Source: a virus. From it: 20,155 nucleotides of DNA. Made by a program: the position numbers and the translations under genes. How positions within the stretch are numbered: the stretch's first letter is position 1; every line of letters starts with the position of its first letter. The stretch covers positions 1 through 20,155 of the IMG/VR virus record IMGVR_UViG_3300026278_000067; one strand, written 5' to 3'. This document shows, piece by piece, positions 7,068 to 14,441 of this stretch. The notes below the pieces were generated by a model. It was not told the DNA's origin. It saw nothing but the letters and a program-made list of their open reading frames with translations, and did not search any database.

Positions 7068-7089
7068 CGCATATGTAGCCATTAGGGGC
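7068..7089 (+). promoter_or_regulatory. 22-bp shared upstream element, copy B
   Basis: This block is identical over 22 bases to the minus-strand block at 3010-3031. It ends 27 bases before the ATG at 7117, the first gene of the rightward replication/recombination operon. It runs into a 10-bp palindrome, GGGGCGCCCC (7085-7094), that copy A lacks. Upstream similarity between the copies continues weakly (GGAGTTTCCG versus GAAGTCTTCG). It is a likely promoter or operator for the rightward operon. Confidence 0.6.
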
Positions 7090-7116
7090 GCCCCACAGCC
7101 GGAAAACGGAGGAACC

Positions 7117-7431
7117 ATGATTCGCACAGCATACAGATTCAGCTTTGAGCCTGAAGTCTCCATGGACGATGTCGAAAAGGCCCTCGGTCTGTCTACCATC
7201 GCCGTCGAGTCGATACATGGCGAGCAGGCGATGATGATAGACGGGAAGTTCGCGGTGAACAAGCGAGCTAGAACCTGCCTGATAGACGCCGAAACTCAGC
7301 TCGGCGCTGACTTGGCCAGAGTGCTCGCCGGTTTCATGAACAACAACTCCGGCGGATGCTTCCGAACGGAGATGGTCGAGTGCAGGGAACAACTCGGCGA
7401 CATGCTCGATCTGTTCAGGGCGTTCGTCTGA
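7117..7431 (+). CDS. Small conserved-type phage protein (104 aa), unknown function
   Basis: This 104-residue protein is the first gene of the rightward operon. The ATG at 7117 follows ACGGAGG at a normal distance. It begins MIRTAYRFSFEPEVSMDDVE, continues with an alanine/serine-rich helix and AMMIDGKFAVNKRARTCLID, and ends with LARVLAGFMNNNSGGCF. The pattern resembles small hypothetical proteins seen beside recombination genes in phages; no function is known to me. It overlaps the next gene by one base (TGATG). Confidence 0.75.
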   Translation: MIRTAYRFSFEPEVSMDDVEKALGLSTIAVESIHGEQAMMIDGKFAVNKRARTCLIDAETQLGADLARVLAGFMNNNSGGCFRTEMVECREQLGDMLDLFRAFV

Positions 7432-8450
7432 TGGAACGCATGCTCACCACATACTCGTTCTGGAACTCGTTCCGCAATTGCCGGAAGGCATGCGAGTGGC
7501 GGTATCTGAGGGAACTGGTCCCCGCGCAGCGGGAACAGGCACTCTCATTCGGAACGCTGATCCACACGTGCCTTGAGATGTGGCATGGCGGCAGCGGTCT
7601 GGACGCAGTGCTCGACCTCATCGGCAGAGCGCTGCCGAACAGGTCGCAGGACGAGTCTCAGAAGTCGGACTGGCACCTCGCCAGGGCGATGATGGCAGGC
7701 TATACCTCGCGCTATGGGGTCGAGGACTTCGAGGTTATCGCACTTGAGAAGACCTTCGAGGGCAGGATCATAAACCCCGCGACCGGCGCGTGCTCTCGGA
7801 GCCTGACCATAGCGGGCAAGGTCGACGGCATAGTTCGCCGTGGCCGGGAGCACTACATCCTGGAGCACAAGACAGCTTCTCAGGTCGACGCTGACTACCT
7901 TGAGAAGCTCTGGACCGACCTGCAGATCACGCTGTACGCGCATTACGTCGAGCAGACCCTCGGCATCAAGATCGCCGGCGTCATCTACAACGTGCTCGTC
8001 AAAGCTAAGCTCCAGCAGGGCAAGGGCGAGACGGAAGCCGAGTTCGAATCCCGCCGCGCGGAGCTTCTGGCGAAGTCCAAGACCGGCAAGTCTTCCGCCA
8101 CTCGGAAGCTGCCGGAGTCGGACGAGGACTTCCAGGCTAGGCTCGCAGCCAAGTATTCCGAGCCGGAGATGCTCCACAGGGAGATGCTCTACATATCCCG
8201 CGACCAGTTCGAGGCCATGAAGAGCGACCTCTGGGAGCTCACCCAGCAGTTCCTGGATTGCAGGCGTCGAGACGCGTTCTACCGGAATACATTCTACTGC
8301 TTCGCCAACCATCGGACGTGCGCATACTTCCCGCTGTGCCGGTCAAACGGCAGTGAGAACGTGATCGCCAACTTTTATGAGACGAAACCACCGCACGAGG
8401 AGCTGCGGTCGGATTCCGAGATACCAACCGCCCACAAGGAGGCATTCTGA
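7431..8450 (+). CDS. PD-(D/E)XK nuclease, RecB/Cas4-like, with probable Fe-S cluster
   Basis: This 339-residue protein carries the RecB-family nuclease motifs: GTLIHTCLE with His45, the active-site Asp132 in GKVDGIV, and Glu145-x-Lys147 in ILEHKTA. Further on is QITLYAHYVEQ (Gln165-Tyr169), the usual QxxxY motif. Cys21 near the N-terminus and Cys290, Cys297 and Cys303 near the C-terminus are placed like the 4Fe-4S ligands of AddB and Cas4 enzymes. It probably resects DNA ends to feed the recombination ATPase encoded next. The ATG at 7431 overlaps the upstream stop by one base, and its own stop overlaps the next ATG the same way. The longer frame to 7356 lies inside the upstream gene and is not used. 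Confidence 0.88.
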   Translation: MERMLTTYSFWNSFRNCRKACEWRYLRELVPAQREQALSFGTLIHTCLEMWHGGSGLDAVLDLIGRALPNRSQDESQKSDWHLARAMMAGYTSRYGVEDFEVIALEKTFEGRIINPATGACSRSLTIAGKVDGIVRRGREHYILEHKTASQVDADYLEKLWTDLQITLYAHYVEQTLGIKIAGVIYNVLVKAKLQQGKGETEAEFESRRAELLAKSKTGKSSATRKLPESDEDFQARLAAKYSEPEMLHREMLYISRDQFEAMKSDLWELTQQFLDCRRRDAFYRNTFYCFANHRTCAYFPLCRSNGSENVIANFYETKPPHEELRSDSEIPTAHKEAF

Positions 8451-10243
8451 TGTTACTTCCAACCCAGAAGACACCGCCGAAGCCCAACCTGTCCGACCTG
8501 ACGGTTTTGGTCTACGGCGCAACAAAGATAGGAAAGTGCCTGAAAGGTGACACCACGATCATCGACCCAGGCACCGGCCGACCCCACACAATTCGTGAGG
8601 TTGTGGAATCACAGGCAGGATCAGTTCACACATTGGCTGCGGCCGGATGCATTGTCGAAGCCGAGCCGAGTGCGTATATGTGCAACGAACCGGACCAACT
8701 GTTCAAGTTGACCACCCAGACCGGCCGCACCATCGAGGCAACCGCGAATCATCCGTTTCTGACAAGAGATGGATGGAAGTCTCTTTCGGAGCTTCGAGAG
8801 TGTGACAGAGTCGCCGTGGTCGCGGAACACCCGAGTCTATACGGCTGCACGCGCACAGATGACGACCTGCTTACTATTCTCGCATATCTACTTGCTGATG
8901 GATCCCTCAATGAGAGCGGATCTCCTGTATTCACTAAGCTTGACCCCGAGGTCCGTCTTGACTTCGAGGCAGCGGTAGAAAGACACGGGGACGAGTGTGT
9001 CGAGTACGACAACTCCAGGGGCATAACGCATGTTCGTGTGCGAGGCAAGGGCGGTTCCCCAAACAACGTGATCACATTCCTGAAGGAATATGGCCTGCAG
9101 GGATTGCGCGCACCTGACAAGTTCATCCCTGAATTCGTGTTCGGATTGAAGAAACCGAAGCTCGCTCTGTTTCTGAACAAGCTGTTCTCCTGCGACGGCA
9201 GCATGGAGGCGACGGGCAGGGTCAGCTACAGCTCGACGTCGATCAGAATGGTTCGCCAAGTCCAGCACTTGCTACTCCGTTTTGGAATCGTGTCGCTGAT
9301 TCGCAACAGATTCCTGGACGGTGAACTCTACGGCGCTGAGCTTCTTGTCGCAAGCAAAAACGATGTAGTCAAGTTCATTGATGAGATCGGGTTCACCGGC
9401 GAGAAAGCAGTCAAGGCTGAAACCGTCCGAGCCGCTCTCTACAATGTCCGAGCGAACCCCACGCGGCTGGATCGTACGGGTGCCATCCTGTTCGACAGAA
9501 TACGAAGCATCGAACCCACGACGGTTGAGCCAGTATATGATCTGACCGTTCCGGATACTCACAATTTCATTGCCAATGACTTCGTGGTGCACAACTCTAC
9601 CTGGTGTTCCCACGCTGACCGCGCGCTGTTCCTCTCGACCGAGCCTGGCTTGAACTCCCTGGAGGTATTCCAGGTTCCGATTCGGTCGTGGGACGAGTTG
9701 CTGGCCGCCTGCGGGGAGATCGCCGAAGGCAATCACGAGTTCAAGACCGTGATTCTCGACACCGTTGACAACGCCTATCGCATGTGCGCCGAGCACGTCT
9801 GCCGTAAGTTCAAGATCGAGCACGAGTCGGATCTGGGCTACGGCAAGGGCTTCGCTCTCACCAACAACGAGTTCCAGCGCGTCCTGAACAAGCTTGCGTT
9901 CATGCCCTGCGGCTTGTATCTCATCTCCCATTCGCAAGACGTGGAGATGGAGACTCGCACCGGCAAGTATACGAAGACTGTGCCCACCCTGCCGGAGAAG
10001 GCCAGAAAGATCGTTCTCGGCCTCGTTGACATGGTTCTCTACTGTGACATTGAGACGGCTGCGGGGCCTGACGGCAAGACGGCCGCACGTCGTGTCATGC
10101 GCACCAAGCCCAGCCTGAACTACGAAGCGGGTGACCGCACCGGCAAGCTCCCCGAAGTGATCGACCTCGACTACGCCAAGTTCGCCGAGGCGTTCAGCGC
10201 CACGGCCGACACCAAGAAAGCACCCAAGGAGGCAACCCGATGA
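8450..10243 (+). CDS. Sak4-like recombination ATPase (AAA_24) containing an intein
   Basis: The precursor has 597 residues, and splicing would leave a 244-residue RecA-fold ATPase. The Walker A motif is split: GATKIGK ends at residue 29 and the Ser-Thr follows the intein at 383-384. After that come ALFLSTEPGLNSLEVF and the Walker B strand FKTVILDTVD (Asp437), then YLISHSQDVEMETR. This is the AAA_24/Sak4 pattern; Sak4 proteins are RecA-like single-strand-annealing ATPases of phages and usually act with a single-strand-binding partner. The next gene, of the DUF669 family, fits that role. The ATG at 8450 has AAGGAGG upstream. The enzyme should be inactive until the intein is removed, because the intein interrupts the phosphate-binding loop. 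Confidence 0.87.
   Translation: MLLPTQKTPPKPNLSDLTVLVYGATKIGKCLKGDTTIIDPGTGRPHTIREVVESQAGSVHTLAAAGCIVEAEPSAYMCNEPDQLFKLTTQTGRTIEATANHPFLTRDGWKSLSELRECDRVAVVAEHPSLYGCTRTDDDLLTILAYLLADGSLNESGSPVFTKLDPEVRLDFEAAVERHGDECVEYDNSRGITHVRVRGKGGSPNNVITFLKEYGLQGLRAPDKFIPEFVFGLKKPKLALFLNKLFSCDGSMEATGRVSYSSTSIRMVRQVQHLLLRFGIVSLIRNRFLDGELYGAELLVASKNDVVKFIDEIGFTGEKAVKAETVRAALYNVRANPTRLDRTGAILFDRIRSIEPTTVEPVYDLTVPDTHNFIANDFVVHNSTWCSHADRALFLSTEPGLNSLEVFQVPIRSWDELLAACGEIAEGNHEFKTVILDTVDNAYRMCAEHVCRKFKIEHESDLGYGKGFALTNNEFQRVLNKLAFMPCGLYLISHSQDVEMETRTGKYTKTVPTLPEKARKIVLGLVDMVLYCDIETAAGPDGKTAARRVMRTKPSLNYEAGDRTGKLPEVIDLDYAKFAEAFSATADTKKAPKEATR
8537..9595 (+). mobile_element. Intein with LAGLIDADG endonuclease in the Sak4-like gene
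   Basis: This segment encodes 353 residues, from Cys30 to Asn382 of the precursor, followed by Ser383 as the +1 residue. Splicing motifs are block A (CLKGDTTIID), block B (TANHPFLT with His101), block F (VYDLTVPDTHNFIA) and block G (VVHN). Two LAGLIDADG helices are visible, LAYLLADGSL (Asp150) and LFSCDGS (Asp249), so the homing endonuclease looks intact. The insertion lies between Lys and Ser of the Walker A motif GxxxxGKS, a conserved site often used by inteins. The open reading frame is uninterrupted. Confidence 0.93.
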
Positions 10244-10707
10244 CACAGGATTACGACACCACCGGCATGACCGATCTCGACCTCGCCCAGTTCGATGATG
10301 ACTTTGCCGAAGCGCCCGTCGAGGAGCGGGAGTTCGAGGACATTCCCGACGGCAAGTATCAGGTGAACGTCGACAAGGTCGAACTCACCCGCGCTCAGTC
10401 CTCCGGCAATCCGATGCTGAAGTGGACGCTGAAGATTCTCGGCCCACGATTCGCCGGGCGTCTGCTCTGGCGCAACAGCGTGATGGCTAGCAAAGAGAAC
10501 CTGAAGTGGCTAAAGACCGACCTGCACACCTGCGGGCTGGATATCGAGAAGCTCTCCGAACTGCCATCGAGACTGGGCGATCTGCTCGACGTGAAGCTTG
10601 AGGTCACCAAGCGCACCAAGGGCGAGAGCGAGAACATCTACTTCAACCGCAGGATCGTGGTCGAGGATCTGCCTGCCGGAGACGACGACACTCTCGCCCC
10701 GTTCTAG
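10240..10707 (+). CDS. DUF669 protein, probable ssDNA-binding partner
   Basis: This 155-residue protein has an acidic N-terminus (LAQFDDDFAEAPVEEREFED). It is followed by a beta-rich core starting IPDGKYQVNVDKVELTRAQS, then GNPMLKWTLKILG and GRLLWRNSVMASKENLKWLK, and a final acidic tail. This is the DUF669 pattern, found next to Sak4/AAA_24 ATPases in phages and thought to act as a single-strand-binding-like protein. The ATG at 10240 forms an ATGA overlap with the ATPase gene and has AAGGAGG seven bases upstream, so the two products are probably made together. Confidence 0.85.
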   Translation: MTQDYDTTGMTDLDLAQFDDDFAEAPVEEREFEDIPDGKYQVNVDKVELTRAQSSGNPMLKWTLKILGPRFAGRLLWRNSVMASKENLKWLKTDLHTCGLDIEKLSELPSRLGDLLDVKLEVTKRTKGESENIYFNRRIVVEDLPAGDDDTLAPF

Positions 10708-11238
10708 ATGGCCGAACTCGTCACGGTCGTAGTCGATACGCGCGAACAGGAGCCGTATTCGTTTCCTCCTCAACGGTTCCTCGTCGAGCGGCGTGCTCTA
10801 CCGGCGGGGGACTATTCCCTCGCCGGTCTGGAGCACGTAGTCGCCGTCGAGCGGAAGACGACCGAGGACTTCGTCCACACGGTCATCCGCGACAGAGACC
10901 GTTTTCGCAAGGAGCTTCTGAAGCTCGCCGAATACGACCGCGCCTGCGTAGTAGTGGAAGCCGGACTGGATGATCTCTTGAGTGGAGCCTATCGTTCCGG
11001 CGCTCATCCGAGTTCAGTCGTGGGGGCCGCGCTCTCGATCATTGTCGACTACGGCATCCCAGTCTATTTCTGCTCTGACCGGCAGTGCGCGCGCCGGTTC
11101 GTTGAAGAGTATCTGCTGCGCTACCATCGGAGGGCTCAGGATTCATGGCAACAGCAACAACCCAGCACACCCGAATCCGGGGAGAGGTCGAGCGAGTTTT
11201 CTTCTCGTCCGCCGACTTCTCAGCCGGACGGTTCATAA
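10708..11238 (+). CDS. ERCC4-type nuclease
   Basis: This 176-residue protein has the ERCC4/XPF nuclease motifs. They are VVDTREQEPY (Asp10 to Glu13), LPAGDYSLAG (Asp35) and VERKTTEDF, the ERKxxxD motif, with Glu48, Lys50 and Asp54. It should cut branched or flapped DNA, for example recombination intermediates. The helix-hairpin-helix domain of larger relatives is missing. The ATG directly follows the TAG of the DUF669 gene, and the SD is weak. The last 31 or so residues are rich in Gln, Ser and Pro. They coincide with the 94-base overlap with the start of the helicase gene and are probably disordered. Confidence 0.9.
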   Translation: MAELVTVVVDTREQEPYSFPPQRFLVERRALPAGDYSLAGLEHVVAVERKTTEDFVHTVIRDRDRFRKELLKLAEYDRACVVVEAGLDDLLSGAYRSGAHPSSVVGAALSIIVDYGIPVYFCSDRQCARRFVEEYLLRYHRRAQDSWQQQQPSTPESGERSSEFSSRPPTSQPDGS

Positions 11239-14200
11239 CGGAGCGCGGCGACCGGATACAGTTTGCCGGAAATGTGGTGGTTCAGGAGAACCAGCCGCTC
11301 GTGCTCCATGGCAAGTTCATCAAGCACCCAAAGTATGGCTTCCAGTTCGAGGTCGCGAGCATGGAGTTCGACCGACAGATGGACGCCCGCGGGCTCGCCA
11401 ACTACCTTGCGAACAATCCCGATATCAAAGGCATCGGCCCGGCAAAGGCCAGAATCATTGCCGAGCGGTTTGGCTCCGATTTCGAGCAGTACCTGATCGA
11501 CGAGCCAGAAAAGATCGCGGATGCAGCGAAAGTGCCGATCTCCGTTATCGAGGCTCTTCGTGATCATTGGCTCGAAACGAGCAATGTGAACCAGGCCACG
11601 ACGGCGCTTGCCGCGTACGGGCTGACACATCATCAGGTAACGAAGCTGGTGAAGAAGCTTGGCAACAATGCGGTCGGCATCATCGAACGCGATCCGTATG
11701 TGATCGTCGGTCAGATCGATGGATTCGGCTTCAAGCGGATCGACAAGATAGCTCGGCAGGTGGGCGTCGCCAAGGACGAGCCAAGCCGCGTTCGCGCTGG
11801 GATTCTGTTCTGCGTCGATGATGCCCTCGACCAGGGCGACTGCTGGGTGGAATACGAAGACCTGCTCGACCGGGCCAACGAGTTGCTCGTGATGGACTGC
11901 CTGGACAGCCGAGAGCGGATCGAAAAGCACCTCGATGATCTTATCGACGAGAAAGTTCTGAGCTGCTACTCAGCCGACTGCCGGTTTCTTGTGGCCAAGC
12001 CGTTCATCCGGCAGATGGAGGAGGATCTGGCACGGGTGTTCGCTGGTGGCACGAAACTCAGCCCTTGCTTTGGTGACAAGTCCGACCTGCGGGCGAAGGT
12101 TAGGCGTTTCGCACCCCGCCTCAATCCCAGGCAGACTGAGGCTGCCGTTAACGCCGCCGCGCATTCCATATCGCTTATCTCCGGCGGGGCGGGATCCGGA
12201 AAGACATTCACCATAGCCGCGATAACCCGGCTCTGCGACGAGCACGATCTGGGGGTCGTGCTTTGCGCTCCAACCGGCAAAGCCGCGAAGCGTATTGAGG
12301 AAGCCACCGGTCGGGAAGCGTCAACGATTCACAGGCTGCTCGGTTTCAACGGCAAGACCTACGCTCGCGACTCGCAGAATCCTATCTCGGCAGACGTGGT
12401 AGTCGTGGACGAGTGCTTCGATTACAACCAGTGTGTCCTCACGGAGTACGGATGGGACTACATTGGACGGGTTGTGAACCAACGCAAGGACGTCAGGGTC
12501 TGGTCGCGTGACCCCGAAACCGGACTACTGCAGCTCAGGCCGATCATCCGTTGGCTGAAGCATCCCGCGCCTGATAGGTTACTCAAGATAACAGCCGGTC
12601 GGTCCCGGAGCACGCGTCACGCACGGGTCATTCGATGCACGCCGGACCACAAGATACTTACTCCCTACGGATACCGCCGAGCCAGTGACCTGAGGATAGG
12701 AGAGGAGATAGTTGTTCGCGGGCATCGATTCACACCTGAGCAACGTTCCATCCTCGTCGGCAGCTTGCTGGGAGACGCGGGGCTCTACAGAGGAGAAGCC
12801 AGGAGCAGCCCACAGGTTGTCCTCGTCCACGGAGAAAAGCAGTCCGACTACCTCGATTTCAAGCGGAAAGCCTTTGGGACTTTGGCAGGGAAGGTTCGAG
12901 CGTCCAAATCCGGCTATTCGGGTGATGATGTCCTGCACATGTCGCTCGCAGTCAACGATGAGACCTACGATATCTCGAAGGAGATGGTACTGAACGGCAA
13001 GCACCCCTCCGGCAGGCGCAGATGGTCTCCTACGAACCGGTTTCTGGAAATGGTTGATGAGCTTGCTTTGGCGATATGGTACTTCGACAACGGCTCCTCT
13101 GGAGAACGGACGCTCAAGGATGGAACCAAGCGGTATTCCGCCACTCTCCACACTCAGAGATTCAGTAAGGCCGACCTCTATCGGATCGCCGAGTTTCTCA
13201 ACATCCGTTTCGGACTATCCCCATCGGTGCGCCCTGATTCCCGTGGGTATTGGATACTCGTTTTCAACACGGAGGAAACTGAGAAGCTGTTCGATATCAT
13301 ACGTCCCTATACCCCGGCGTGCATGAGCAGGAAGATCGATACGGACGGACGCTACTCATACCAGCCCTCGGTCGAACAAGACACCTGCGTAGCTCGGATA
13401 CAAGAGATTGAGCAGTGCGAACCATCTCAGGCTCACGTCTATGACATCGAGGTCGCCGATTTCCACAACTACGTGGCCGGGAACATCATCGTATCCAACT
13501 GCTCGATGATCGACGTTCCGCTCGCGTGGCAGTTGTTCCACTCAATCGATCTTGACCGCACGGCTGTAGTCCTCGTAGGCGACCACAATCAGCTTCCGCC
13601 GGTCGGCCCGGGCAACATCCTGCGAGACTTGATCGAATCGAGGGCACTGCCGACCACCATTCTCGATGACATAGTGCGCCAGGCCGGGATTCTCAAGGAG
13701 AACAGCATGGCGATCCTCAAGGGCGAGGTGCCGAAGACTCCTCAACGCGATACCTCGGCGCGGGGGGCGTGGTATGTCGCTGACCAGCACACCGATCCGG
13801 AACGGGTCCAGCGGTTCATATTCGACCTGTTCGAGCACACGCTCAGTGAGAAACTGGGCTTTGACATCCTGCGAGACGTGCAGCTTCTAACTCCCACGCA
13901 CAAGGGCCCGCTCGGCACGGTCGAATTGAACACCAGGCTGCAGCGCCTCATCCAGCAGAAGCTGTGGAACTACGACGCGCCGCCCATTCAGCCTGGCAGG
14001 CGTCCGAAGCTGCTCATCAATGACAAGGTCATTCAGACCCGAAACAACTACGACCTCGGGGTTATGAACGGCGCGATGGGGATTGTGCGCAGCGTTGGTA
14101 TCGACGGGTCGATCAGCATCGAGTTCGAGGACAAGATGGTCCATATCGAGGCCGGTTCGCCGCACCGCAGTGATATCCAACTCGCCTACGCGCTCACCAT

Positions 14201-14441
14201 TCACAAGTCCCAGGGCTCGGAGTTTCCGTGCTCAATTGTGATCGCGCACAAGTCGCACAGCTTCATGCACCATCGCAACCTGCTCTATACCGGCGTCACG
14301 CGCGCCTCTCAGACCGCCATCATCGTCGGCGATCACTGGGGTATCACCAACTGCGCCAAGCGCGTGCAGGTGGATGCGCGAAAGACGCTCCTCTCACTTA
14401 TCCTGCCGTGCCTGTCATCGGAGGTGAAGGTTGAACGTTGA
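11145..14441 (+). CDS. recD2: RecD2-type SF1 helicase containing an intein
   Basis: The precursor has 1098 residues. Removing the 362-residue intein leaves 736, close to the usual RecD2 size. An OB-like N-terminal domain (about 8-75) precedes helix-hairpin-helix segments (NPDIKGIGPAKARIIAERFG, then DGFGFKRIDKIA). Walker A is SGGAGSGKT (346-354), followed by APTGKAAKRIEE and STIHRLLG. Motif II VVVDE (419-423) is continued by CSMID after the intein. Later come VGDHNQLPPVG, ALTIHKSQGSEF and LYTGVTRA (1047-1054). It unwinds DNA 5'-3', supporting replication or recombination. The ATG at 11145 has GGAGGG upstream and lies inside the nuclease gene. It overlaps the primase gene by 11 bases. Confidence 0.92.
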   Translation: MATATTQHTRIRGEVERVFFSSADFSAGRFITERGDRIQFAGNVVVQENQPLVLHGKFIKHPKYGFQFEVASMEFDRQMDARGLANYLANNPDIKGIGPAKARIIAERFGSDFEQYLIDEPEKIADAAKVPISVIEALRDHWLETSNVNQATTALAAYGLTHHQVTKLVKKLGNNAVGIIERDPYVIVGQIDGFGFKRIDKIARQVGVAKDEPSRVRAGILFCVDDALDQGDCWVEYEDLLDRANELLVMDCLDSRERIEKHLDDLIDEKVLSCYSADCRFLVAKPFIRQMEEDLARVFAGGTKLSPCFGDKSDLRAKVRRFAPRLNPRQTEAAVNAAAHSISLISGGAGSGKTFTIAAITRLCDEHDLGVVLCAPTGKAAKRIEEATGREASTIHRLLGFNGKTYARDSQNPISADVVVVDECFDYNQCVLTEYGWDYIGRVVNQRKDVRVWSRDPETGLLQLRPIIRWLKHPAPDRLLKITAGRSRSTRHARVIRCTPDHKILTPYGYRRASDLRIGEEIVVRGHRFTPEQRSILVGSLLGDAGLYRGEARSSPQVVLVHGEKQSDYLDFKRKAFGTLAGKVRASKSGYSGDDVLHMSLAVNDETYDISKEMVLNGKHPSGRRRWSPTNRFLEMVDELALAIWYFDNGSSGERTLKDGTKRYSATLHTQRFSKADLYRIAEFLNIRFGLSPSVRPDSRGYWILVFNTEETEKLFDIIRPYTPACMSRKIDTDGRYSYQPSVEQDTCVARIQEIEQCEPSQAHVYDIEVADFHNYVAGNIIVSNCSMIDVPLAWQLFHSIDLDRTAVVLVGDHNQLPPVGPGNILRDLIESRALPTTILDDIVRQAGILKENSMAILKGEVPKTPQRDTSARGAWYVADQHTDPERVQRFIFDLFEHTLSEKLGFDILRDVQLLTPTHKGPLGTVELNTRLQRLIQQKLWNYDAPPIQPGRRPKLLINDKVIQTRNNYDLGVMNGAMGIVRSVGIDGSISIEFEDKMVHIEAGSPHRSDIQLAYALTIHKSQGSEFPCSIVIAHKSHSFMHHRNLLYTGVTRASQTAIIVGDHWGITNCAKRVQVDARKTLLSLILPCLSSEVKVER
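12414..13499 (+). mobile_element. Intein with LAGLIDADG endonuclease in the RecD2 gene
   Basis: This segment encodes 362 residues, Cys424 to Asn785 of the precursor, with Cys786 as the +1 residue. Block A is CFDYNQCVLTEYGW, block B is RCTPDHKILT (His502), and block F is VYDIEVADFHNYVAG. The C-terminus reads IIVSN, so the usual penultimate His is Ser784. LAGLIDADG-type helices are LVGSLLGDAGL (Asp544) and LAIWYFDNGSS (Asp648). The insertion falls immediately after Asp-Glu of the DExx box, so the helicase depends on splicing for ATP hydrolysis. The reading frame is intact. Confidence 0.93.

Noticed and set aside
7545-8312. Minus-strand open frame of 255 codons
   Set aside because: It is antisense to the PD-(D/E)XK nuclease with intact motifs; no start signal.
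9272-10246. Long minus-strand open frame of 324 codons
   Set aside because: It is antisense to the Sak4-like ATPase, which has clear motifs, and has no SD or recognisable domain. GC-rich codon bias leaves such frames open.
11220-11930. Minus-strand open frame of 236 codons
   Set aside because: It is antisense to the N-terminal domain of the RecD2 helicase and has no recognisable motif.
12579-13151. Minus-strand frame of 190 codons within the RecD2 intein
   Set aside because: It is antisense to the endonuclease part of the intein, whose splicing and LAGLIDADG motifs are intact.
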